From a virus, in IMG/VR virus record IMGVR_UViG_3300032360_000016, positions 1 to 47,865 of that record: DNA of 47,865 nt; one strand, given 5' to 3'. This document shows positions 1-7,900 of the stretch, piece by piece; positions within the stretch are counted from its first letter, which is position 1, and the number at the start of each line of letters is the position of its first letter. A program made the position numbers and the translations under genes. The notes under the pieces were generated by a model. That model had not been told where the DNA came from, ran no database searches, and saw nothing but the letters and a program-made list of their open reading frames with translations.

Positions 1-817
1 TCTTAGTAATAACATTACTGTCTTTCGGTGGGCCATATAGATATACTTTTGTTTCAAAATCTAAAGTCCATATAATAAATCTTCTTTCAGTAAAATCACC
101 TTCCCATTGATCTTCTTGAGACACGCTTGTTAAAACCACTGGCATATCATGAGATACTACATCTCTGACTGTTACAGTAAATTCTGGAGTGAAAAATGGT
201 AAAATTTGTTCTATAATTTTTAAACCATCTTCAGTAGTACGTGCTGCAATTGCTAGACCCAAAGTCATAGTATAGGGTACTCGCTGATACCTATAACTAA
301 CTCTAGTTGCATTTGTACTAACTGCACCAGAAGAAGCTAAAGTAGCTGTTTCAGCTGAAATTGTACCTGTTATTACTTCACCATTAACAAAAGTTCCAGA
401 AGTATCCCTGAGAGTAAGAGTAGTCGTACTAGGCTCATCTACAACATAGCCTAATGCACCAGAAGGGGCTGTAACCTTTTCACCAACATTAAAACTACCA
501 CTAGCTGCAGCTGCAAAGGTTAAAGTTATATAAACTGAACCCATTTTCTGCATCGTATTTAATTTACGAGTAGAATCATAAGAAATATCAGTCCACTCAA
601 AACTCATTCTAGGTAAAGTGGTCTGTACTTCAGTCGCATCATAAGTCTGATTCAATCTCTGAACAAATCGAGCTCTTGGTGCATATGCTAATGGTATTTT
701 AATACTCTCTGTAGTACCATCTGTATTTTCACGCTCTATATTGATATTATTAAAAAGAGTACCAAAGGCAACAAGAATCTTTCGTATTGATTGATTATAA
801 AAAGTTTTACCTAGCAT
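1..817 (-). CDS. 15: Tail sheath stabiliser/completion protein gp15, 3' end beyond window
   Basis: The reading frame is open for 272 codons from the ATG at 817-815 to the window edge, so the C-terminus is missing. It aligns by eye with T4 gp15: the start (FYNQSIRKILVAFGTLFNNI) corresponds to T4 FYNSSFRRYATLMGDLFSNI, and IIEQILPFFTPEF (201-213) to T4 IVEQILPYFQPHF. In T4, gp15 forms a ring at the top of the tail that locks the contracted sheath and joins tail to head. Residues about 95-170 have no counterpart in T4 gp15 as I remember it; they look like an inserted beta module (FNVGEKVTAPSGALGYVV, then GTFVNGEVITG). The ATG overlaps the gp14 stop by one base (TAATG), which suggests translational coupling. 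The start is fixed by that overlap and by the conserved N-terminus. Confidence 0.9.
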   Translation of the reverse strand, partial: MLGKTFYNQSIRKILVAFGTLFNNINIERENTDGTTESIKIPLAYAPRARFVQRLNQTYDATEVQTTLPRMSFEWTDISYDSTRKLNTMQKMGSVYITLTFAAAASGSFNVGEKVTAPSGALGYVVDEPSTTTLTLRDTSGTFVNGEVITGTISAETATLASSGAVSTNATRVSYRYQRVPYTMTLGLAIAARTTEDGLKIIEQILPFFTPEFTVTVRDVVSHDMPVVLTSVSQEDQWEGDFTERRFIIWTLDFETKVYLYGPPKDSNVITK

Positions 818-1683
818 TAAAAGTTACCGAAAGGATTAGATTCTGTAAAGTCTACTATACCACTATCTGCCAAAGTCTCAACTTCCAAGTTTTGTGCGAA
901 CTTATCTGTTGGTAGTGTGAGATCGTCAAAAGAACTCAATGTCCAAGAAGCAGTACCATCAGTGACTGCCACATTAGCATTAAAAGTACCATCAATATTA
1001 ATAACTCTTAATATCCTAGTACTACTATCCCATGAAGCAACCTCACCTCTAGCTGTGCCTGCTGTCAAAGAAGTACCCTGATATATATTAGTTCCAGCTG
1101 TAAATGAACCAGAACCCCCAACTGCCATTGTTAAATCGATTGCATATGAATATGTTGTTTCGACTGCATCGACAGCTGCAATACCAACAGCAATTTCTTC
1201 ATCTGCATATTGGAACAATGAACATTCTAATTGATATACATAATTTTTACCTATTTGGAAAAATGGAATCATATCTTCAACAAATGTAATTTCATACAGT
1301 TGTGAAGACATTGGTAAATAAATTAGATCACCTTCTCTGGGCTTGGTCAAAGTAGCATCCTGTGAAGTTATAACAGAAGTGAATCGACTCACTGCCATAA
1401 CCAACTGTACAGTATCCCTAACTTCAACTCCAAATCTTGAGACTAAATCACCTTCTCCGCCAAATCCCTGCAGAGTATCCTCGCCAATATGAACTTCAAT
1501 TGTATAAGATGTATTAAAGCTATTTCTCTCTGCATCTTCAAAAAGAGTATCAATATTATTTTGAGTACGGGGCAAATAGTTAATATCCATCCCCATAATT
1601 TGAATAGACTCGACCACTAAATTATCCAACAAAGTTTGTTCAACTGTTGAAGTATTGTGAGAAAAATATGAATTTGTGGCCAT
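817..1683 (-). CDS. 14: Neck protein gp14
   Basis: This 288-aa protein matches the gp14 family: the N-terminus (MATNSYFSHN, EQTLLDNLVVESIQIMGMDI, YLPRTQNNIDTLF) and the ESNPFG C-terminus are typical of T4-like gp14. Family members form, with gp13, the head-proximal neck complex to which the finished tail attaches. T4 gp14 is about 256 aa; the extra length seems to come from a segment at about residues 190-252 (GSFTAGTNIYQGTSLTAG, later DGTFNANVAVTDGTASW) that resembles the module inserted in gp15 and repeated in the fibre genes. Three bases separate it from gp13 upstream and its stop overlaps the gp15 start, so gp13-gp14-gp15 form one translational unit. A short AGGA lies 6-7 bases before the ATG. 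Confidence 0.9.
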   Translation of the reverse strand: MATNSYFSHNTSTVEQTLLDNLVVESIQIMGMDINYLPRTQNNIDTLFEDAERNSFNTSYTIEVHIGEDTLQGFGGEGDLVSRFGVEVRDTVQLVMAVSRFTSVITSQDATLTKPREGDLIYLPMSSQLYEITFVEDMIPFFQIGKNYVYQLECSLFQYADEEIAVGIAAVDAVETTYSYAIDLTMAVGGSGSFTAGTNIYQGTSLTAGTARGEVASWDSSTRILRVINIDGTFNANVAVTDGTASWTLSSFDDLTLPTDKFAQNLEVETLADSGIVDFTESNPFGNF

Positions 1684-1686
1684 AGT

Positions 1687-2427
1687 CTATCCTGTTAAAA
1701 AATCTAATGGCAGTTCATAAGCCAATGACATTTCTGATTCTAAGGTTTCTAATTCTGTCGTAGCTGCATCGAGAATAGTCGAACCATTATAAGTTAAGCC
1801 ACCCGGCAAAGTCATTCCATCATATTTAATGAGATTTTGACCCCATTGTTTTTTCATTAATGCAGTTGCATATCTTTTTAACCATCTATCGTTATAAACT
1901 TGAGTATATGTCTCTGGATCTATTATTCTATAACATTCTATAATGAGATATTCATCTGCATTAATGTCATTGGCCCAATCCATACGAATAAAAAGTCTAT
2001 CCATATGACGATTAAAATCAAAAGGGTGAGATCCTACTAAAACATTATCAATCGTTGCTAGTTGGCTTTCTGTTAAAAAATAATTAGTCATGGATACTTG
2101 CATCAAATCAAATAGATCATTCAAACGTATTTGATAGCGAAGATTGAACATATTAGTAGTTGATGAAGCTGAAACTGGAAATATATTAATTACTCCAGTT
2201 ATAGAATCATCAATACTAATATACTTATTGGTTATATCCGATGCTGTTACTTGGTGACTTACATATGTTTTCTGAATGGAATCGTAATGATAATCTTGAT
2301 AATATTGTAATGCATTATCAATCGCATCACTTTCCTGATCTGCACTAACATTTAAAGCAATTACACCATCACCAAGCTGTCTCTTACAATAAGATATTAA
2401 AGTTGCCCTTGAAGTTGGTACTGCCAT
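1687..2427 (-). CDS. 13: Neck protein gp13
   Basis: This 246-aa protein resembles T4-like gp13: it begins MAVPTSRATLISYCKRQLGD and continues with AIDNALQYYQDYHYDSIQK, and it has a C-terminal helical part (RWLKRYATALMKKQWGQNL). Many marine T4-like gp13 proteins have about this length and this start. gp13 acts with gp14 in the neck, sealing the filled head and preparing it for tail joining. The gene lies immediately upstream of gp14, as in T4. The ATG at 2427 has a strong ribosome-binding sequence (ATAGGAGATTAAAATG) in the 52-bp gap after the 127-aa gene. The assignment rests on the family-like N-terminus and the 13-14-15 order; no catalytic residues are expected. Confidence 0.87.
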   Translation of the reverse strand: MAVPTSRATLISYCKRQLGDGVIALNVSADQESDAIDNALQYYQDYHYDSIQKTYVSHQVTASDITNKYISIDDSITGVINIFPVSASSTTNMFNLRYQIRLNDLFDLMQVSMTNYFLTESQLATIDNVLVGSHPFDFNRHMDRLFIRMDWANDINADEYLIIECYRIIDPETYTQVYNDRWLKRYATALMKKQWGQNLIKYDGMTLPGGLTYNGSTILDAATTELETLESEMSLAYELPLDFLTG

Positions 2428-2479
2428 TTTAATCTCCTATAAAACAATCACAAGAACATCATTAATAAATATTGTTTTT

Positions 2480-2863
2480 TTATTCTGCTACCACTTCCTC
2501 TGCTTCGGTTTCATCTCCAAATTTAAAATTACCAGTTGGATCTAATTCTTCAGCTGTTGGTCGCTCAGGTGGTTCTGAACCATTGGAACCAGGCTCACCT
2601 ATTTGTGGTTGTTCTTCTTGTACCACTTCTAATTTACCTGTATCAGTATTTAGAGTATATTGCAATTCTGGATCACCACCCTTTTGCTGAATATGTACAT
2701 TTATCAAATCACGAAAATCATTTTCTAATTCACGTGCTGCATACTGTGCTGATTCTAACTTACGATACGCCTTTTGAATCAAATTAATATGAGTCTGTGC
2801 TTCCGTCAATTCATTTTCATTCAAATCCAATGAGGTATTGTCAACTTGTTCTTCTGTAGCCAT
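2480..2863 (-). CDS. Small acidic protein with predicted coiled coil, function unknown
   Basis: This 127-aa protein is not recognised as a named family. Residues about 17-60 (ELTEAQTHINLIQKAYRKLE and onward) look helical, with heptad-like hydrophobic spacing. The rest is rich in Glu, Asp, Pro and Gly and probably disordered, ending DETEAEEVVAE. It is strongly acidic. It is the first gene after the promoter region at 2922-2971 and precedes gp13 by 52 bp, so it is probably expressed late with the neck genes. The site lies close to where T4 encodes fibritin (wac), upstream of gene 13, but there is no sequence reason to call it fibritin. The ATG has AAAGGAGAA 6-7 bases upstream. A scaffold, chaperone or minor neck component would fit. 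Confidence 0.75.
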   Translation of the reverse strand: MATEEQVDNTSLDLNENELTEAQTHINLIQKAYRKLESAQYAARELENDFRDLINVHIQQKGGDPELQYTLNTDTGKLEVVQEEQPQIGEPGSNGSEPPERPTAEELDPTGNFKFGDETEAEEVVAE

Positions 2864-2921
2864 TTTATATTCTCCTTTAATCTAACTTGTTAAAAAATCT
2901 CAAATTCTTCCGTTATAACAC

Positions 2922-2929
2922 TATTTATA
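2922..2929 (-). promoter_or_regulatory. T4-type late promoter TATAAATA
   Basis: Read on the minus strand, the sequence is TATAAATA, an exact match to the T4 late-promoter -10 element recognised by the gp55-type sigma factor. It lies in the longest non-coding gap of the window (2864-2987), 59 bp before the ATG of the 127-aa gene, with transcription expected to start around 2915. An identical 13-base context recurs at 24114-24126, before another operon. That coincidence in two of the few real gaps supports function. Confidence 0.72.
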
Positions 2930-2943
2930 TGTTCTTTTGTACT

Positions 2944-2971
2944 ATTATACCAAAATGATAAGATTACTCAA
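2944..2971 (-). promoter_or_regulatory. Sigma70-like promoter in tandem with the late promoter
   Basis: On the minus strand TTGAGT (2971-2966) and TATAAT (2949-2944) are separated by 16 bp, a good match to the bacterial -35/-10 consensus, just upstream of the TATAAATA element. It would read into the 127-aa gene and gp13-15. In AT-rich phage DNA a TATAAT can arise by chance, so this is a candidate only. Confidence 0.4.
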
Positions 2972-2987
2972 CTGCACACCATTTACT

Positions 2988-3224
2988 TTAATTTATAGCC
3001 TCCATAATACCCTGTATTACTAGTTCTTCGAGACTATTATCATCAAGTGTATCCAGCGGAATGTGAAATTCATCTCCCAAATAAGAACTATCTTTAACTA
3101 ATTGAGCATGAGCTATTTCAGATATTAAAAATTCAGTAGATTCATTTGTAATCTCTATCTGGACATCAAAAAATTCTACTCCAAAAAAAGATTCTGGTAT
3201 ATTTATAGTCTTATTTAATAACAT
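2988..3224 (-). CDS. Small acidic protein, 78 aa, function unknown
   Basis: The protein begins MLLNKTINIPESFFGVEFFD and ends EELVIQGIMEAIN. It is acidic, with a beta-like first half and a helical end. I do not recognise a family. A start 33 bases upstream (3257) would give 89 aa, but the ATG at 3224 is better: its A overlaps the TAA of the 448-aa gene as TAATG, the same coupling seen at gp14/gp15, and GGAGTAGGT lies just before it. The upstream alternative would overlap the 448-aa gene with an unlikely peptide (MVCNWWSRYLL). It is the last gene of the fibre operon before the promoter region at 2922-2971. Coupling to the Cys/Tyr-rich protein suggests the two act together, perhaps as a small chaperone or partner; this is inference. 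Confidence 0.65.
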   Translation of the reverse strand: MLLNKTINIPESFFGVEFFDVQIEITNESTEFLISEIAHAQLVKDSSYLGDEFHIPLDTLDDNSLEELVIQGIMEAIN

Positions 3225-4570
3225 TAGCAAGTACCTACTCCACCAGTTGCAGACCATTTATTCGCTAAATATTCGAGAGTGTCATCCCATTCCGTATCAG
3301 TCAATCTACACTTGAAATGTAAATATTCACCGAGAGCAAAACATTCTGCTACTCTGCTAAGGCAGTTATCAGGATGATAATAGCCATAATGACCATTAAA
3401 CCAATCATGGCCGTTAACTGTATCAGATGTACAACGTTGATACCAACGAGATGCGTTACTATAGTACCAAGAGTTATAGGCATCTCGGCAAGCCTGATCT
3501 TTATCAATAAACGTTACATTAAATGTATCTGTAGTAGCAGTATAAGAGATACCAGTACAAATTCTATGACCAACTATACGAGAATCATTTGCATGGTCAA
3601 AATAGGGATTTTGGCCATAATGTCTTGAGTAAGAACCATAGTAAGTACAATCAGATGCATATATATAAAAATGATGGTAGCATGTCGAGTAATAGTCTGG
3701 CTTGTAATACATCCATGTATAACCAGCGTAAAATGGATATCGATAATTGAAATTATGATAAGGAAAACCTCCATAACCACTATTGAACCTAATTATTGTA
3801 TATGAGTAAGGGCCAGAACCACCGCAAGATTGCCAAACCAGAAGTGTCGAATTAGGGTATGCACTTCCACTTGAAACACCCCAAAATGCATTATCTGTAC
3901 AAGTCATAAAAGATTTGAAATCATCTACCCAAAGATAGTTCTGAGAAATACCATTACTTGTTAGTGCTTTAATACAAGCAGTAACATTATCACAAACAGC
4001 TTTAGTTCCACTGCATGCTCTAATTACCTTTAAGCATTGTTGTTCGGCAGCTGCCGAAGTTGTACAAATAGAAGAAATGCCAGAACCCGTACTACATCCA
4101 GAAATATCATAATGTGTCCATAAACAATTAGTTACTGGTGGATCGCAATCACCAGGCGGTGCAGCTGCTGTTCCATAAAAATCACTAAAATCTATTGTAC
4201 CAGATGCTGGCACACCAGTATCTACACCATAATATTCAGTTAATGCATGAGGTGCAGCACCTAAAAATTCAGCACTAATACTTCTATTAGTTCCAGCACT
4301 AGTTCCTAAACTTAATGCACCACTAGATACTATTATAGGGTAATTGGGTTCTCTCAATTCCGACATGCCCAATCCTCGCTCATCTCGATATGGATAAAAC
4401 CCTTTTTCGTTACGACATGCAGCTATGATGGTATTATCTGGTAGAAATAAATCGTAATTGGTCTGACGAACCCTCCCCCATTTTGTATAATAAATGTCAT
4501 TACAATTTGCACAATTATCTGTTGCGTATCTTGGGTAGAAATTCTTAGGATCATTTTTTGGATCTTTCAT
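3224..4570 (-). CDS. Cys- and Tyr-rich fibre-associated protein, possible adhesin
   Basis: This 448-aa protein is not assigned to a named family. Residues about 84-136 carry a motif widespread in phage fibre and structural proteins: RSISAEF, then LTEYYG, GVPASGTIDFSDFYG. This marks it as a virion or fibre component. The rest has striking composition: by eye about 22 Cys and 44 Tyr, with a dense Tyr/His/Phe/Gly stretch near residues 262-330 (YGGFPYHNFNYRYPFYAGY and onward). Cysteines are spread along the whole length, which is unusual for a cytoplasmically made phage protein. It starts three bases after the 5811-aa fibre stop, and its stop overlaps the 78-aa gene start. The place directly downstream of a long fibre recalls the T4 37-38 arrangement, where gp38 assists or tips the fibre, but I see no sequence match to gp38. 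Confidence 0.72.
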   Translation of the reverse strand: MKDPKNDPKNFYPRYATDNCANCNDIYYTKWGRVRQTNYDLFLPDNTIIAACRNEKGFYPYRDERGLGMSELREPNYPIIVSSGALSLGTSAGTNRSISAEFLGAAPHALTEYYGVDTGVPASGTIDFSDFYGTAAAPPGDCDPPVTNCLWTHYDISGCSTGSGISSICTTSAAAEQQCLKVIRACSGTKAVCDNVTACIKALTSNGISQNYLWVDDFKSFMTCTDNAFWGVSSGSAYPNSTLLVWQSCGGSGPYSYTIIRFNSGYGGFPYHNFNYRYPFYAGYTWMYYKPDYYSTCYHHFYIYASDCTYYGSYSRHYGQNPYFDHANDSRIVGHRICTGISYTATTDTFNVTFIDKDQACRDAYNSWYYSNASRWYQRCTSDTVNGHDWFNGHYGYYHPDNCLSRVAECFALGEYLHFKCRLTDTEWDDTLEYLANKWSATGGVGTC

Positions 4571-4573
4571 ATT

Positions 4574-4963
4574 CTACGCACACTTCCTTAGCAACATCTC
4601 TACTTGACAAGTCAAGGTGTTTAATTGTCGTTGTTGTCTCTCAATTACGCATTGCTGTTCTTTCACAGTTTCCACTAGAATTGGTATTATTCTCTCTGGC
4701 TTGACAGTTTTGTATTTTTCCGACCATGACACATCTCTATGTAATTGAGACTCAAATGGTGCTTCCCTTACTGCATCTGGTAGTACTGCTTCTACCTCTT
4801 GGGCAATAAATCCAAATGTCACACCCTTTTCAATCGGATCAAAGCTTAAATTACATTTACGAATATATTGATGATCCCATTCAAATTGCACTCCACGAAT
4901 ATTTTTTATTTTATCAACTGCACAATTAACAGTAATTATATTACACTTCATTCGACAATCAGA
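4574..4963 (-). other. Peptidase S74 intramolecular chaperone domain of the giant fibre
   Basis: The last 129 residues match the endosialidase-type chaperone found at the end of many phage fibres: SDCRMK at the domain start, VQFEWD, GFIAQEVEAVLPDAV, YKTVKPERIIPILVETVKEQ, then a C-terminal coiled coil. In the family the Ser of the SD pair and the following Lys form the self-cleaving dyad; both are present (Ser5683, Lys5688), so the domain probably trimerises the fibre and then cuts itself off. Cysteines occur here too, including three in the final helix. Confidence 0.85.
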
Positions 4964-7900
4964 TGCATAAGCTGTAACATCTCCAGTAGCAAGAACACCA
5001 GCTGAAGCAGCAAGTGCCATAGTATTATCAACTGAAGTTGATGCATTATAACCAATCGCAATTGCACAATCCGCAGTTGCACAAGACCCACTACCAACAG
5101 CTGTTGAGCATATGCCAGTTGCACAAGATTTATGTCCAAATGCATCTGAAAAATTACCAGTTGCACAAGATTTATAACCTGATGCTGTTGAGCATGTGCC
5201 AGTTGCACAAGATTTATAACCAAATGCAGATGAACCTTGGGCAATTGCACAAGAATATACACCCATAGCAGATGAATATGAAGCAGTAGCACAAGAATAT
5301 ACACCCATAGCAGATGAATATGTACCATCTGCCTTTGAATAGTGACCTACTGCAATCGAATTATCACCACTTGTAGAAGCCCAGTAACCAAATGCAGATG
5401 AACCTAGGGCAATTACACATGACAAATAACCAACTGCAGTTGAACTTGTATTAGTTGCACAAGAAGACTTACCAACAGCAGTTGCCCATGCTCCAGTTGC
5501 ACAAGAACAACTACCGACTACCGTTGAATCTACTCCAGTTGCACAACTCTGCACACCAACAGCTGTTGCTTTATCACAGCATGTTTTGTTTTGGAAACCT
5601 GCAGTCATTGAACATTTACCTAATGTATTATTACCATAGCCTAGAGCAGTACTATGAGTTCCGCATAAGGTTTTACAAATACAACTAATAACACCATCAG
5701 ATCCACTTTGTGGCGAGACAGTTTCACCATTAATAAATTTAGTTGTCGTTTTCAACCTTACCCTAATATCATAGGATTCAGTTGCAACTGTTACTGTACC
5801 ACCAGTACCATTAGCAACTGTTAATACATTACCTACAGCATATCCAGTACCACCAGCGGCCAATACCGCGGTTTGAATTACACCACTCCCATCAACAGTT
5901 ATTGTTACTGTTGCACCAGTACCAGCACCGCCTGTTGTGGCTTCTGTACCAGCACTATAACCAGATCCAGCTGACGTTATTGCTTCTAAACTTAAAGCTT
6001 CACCTGTGTTTGTAACACCATATACAAATATATAACCCGTAGCACCAGATGTTCCACCCGTAACGAGTTCAGCATTACCCCAACCAGTAGCACAATTGAC
6101 TCTTATTAATTGATAATCTAAAACAGATGAAGCGCTTCCAAATACCTGTGAATAATATGCACCCCCAAAACCGCACTCCCAATTTGCACTGCGGGCAGCT
6201 ATAATAATTGCGTTGCAATGAGTTGCGTTTGCATAATAACCAATTGCAACTGAGCTAGTTCCACATGCTGTTGAATTTGTACCAAATGCAGATGAACATG
6301 TACCGTATGTTTTTACAGTATAACCAACTGCAGTAGACTTATCCCCAATTGTATGAGTTCCATAACCAAATGCAGATGAATTAGCGCAACACGCTCTCGA
6401 TGACGTACCAAATGCAATTGAATTACTGGCATATGCAATATTATTAATACCAATAGCATTTGAACTGGTATCACATGCAGTATTATTCCGACCAATAGCA
6501 ACTGAACTATTGCCATATGCGTAATTTGTAAAACCAACTGCAGTTGCATATATACTAGTTGCTTTACTCGTAGCTCCAATTGCAAGAGCTCGACAACCAA
6601 CAGCACAAACAGAATCACCTATGGCAACCGCACCTGCCGATTTTGTATTAACAGTAGAAATTAAAGCATAGGTATTATTCTGAGGATCTGAAATATCTTC
6701 CGTTCCAGCAAATAATGTTTGTGACTGATTTGCTATCGTAACCTCATAAGATATAGTTTCAACTTGAACTGTACCATTAGAACCATTAGCTACTGTTAAT
6801 ACATCTAATGATGTATATCCTGTTCCACCATTGGCAATCACTGCGGTTTGAATTTCGCCACTTCCATCGACAGTTATTGTTACTGTTGCACCAGTACCAG
6901 TACCACCTGTTGTAGCTTCTGTACCAGCACTATAACCAGAACCAGATGGTGGTGTTCCTATTAAAGTTAAAGCTTCACCTATGTTTACCAACCCACCTAT
7001 TAGTATTTTACCTCTAGCACCTGTTGTTGCACCTGTAATAAATTCATTCTGAGACCAGCCAGTATAGCAATTGACTGTTAAAACTTGTCTGGAATAAACC
7101 TGTGAATTATAGCCAATATTAACAGAAGCACATGCATTGGAATAAAAATAACCAGCACTATATCCAATTGCAATTGAATACTTATGAGTTGTAGATACAT
7201 TGTAACCTATTGCAAGTGAGTTACATTCACATGCCTTTGCTGAATAACCAAATGCAGTTGCACCTTTGCAAAGTGAACAAGATTGATATCCAATTGCAGC
7301 TGCACAACATGAAGTTGCTTTACTCAGAGCTCCAATTGCAAGAGCTCGACAACCAACAGCACATGAGCTCGAACCTACGGCCATGGCATCCACCGATTTT
7401 GTATTAACAGTAGAAATTAAAGCATAGGTACAATTTGATGCATCTGAAATATCTTCTGTTCCAGAAAATAATATCATTGAAGTATTTGCTATCGTAACCT
7501 CATAAGATATAGTTTCAACTGTTACTGTACCACCAGTACCATTCGCAACTGTTAATACATCATCCACAGCATATCCAGTACCACCAGTGGCAATCACTGC
7601 AGTTTGAATTACACCACTTCCATCGACAGTTATTGTTACTGTTGCACCAGTACCAGCACCACCTGTTGTGGCTTCTGTACCAGCACTATAACCAGAACCA
7701 GCTGACGTTATTGCTTCTAAAGTTAAAGCTTTACCTATTATAGTTCGAGTTACTATTCTACCTGTAGCACCCGTTGTTGCACCTGTAAGAGTTTCATTAT
7801 TAGTCCAGCCAGTACAGCAATTGACTGTTAAAACTTGTTGAGAAAAAACATTTGCATTATAACCAAATGCAGATGAATTACATGCCTGTGCACGCGTATT

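Noticed and set aside
2461-2472. AATAAATATT in the gap before gp13 as a late promoter.
   Set aside because: The orientation is wrong: the coding strand reads AATATTTATT, which does not match TATAAATA.
3200-3207. TATAAATA on the minus strand within the 78-aa gene.
   Set aside because: It falls in coding sequence (the INI codons near the start), lacks the 13-base context of the two gap promoters, and is more than 330 bp from the next gene start.
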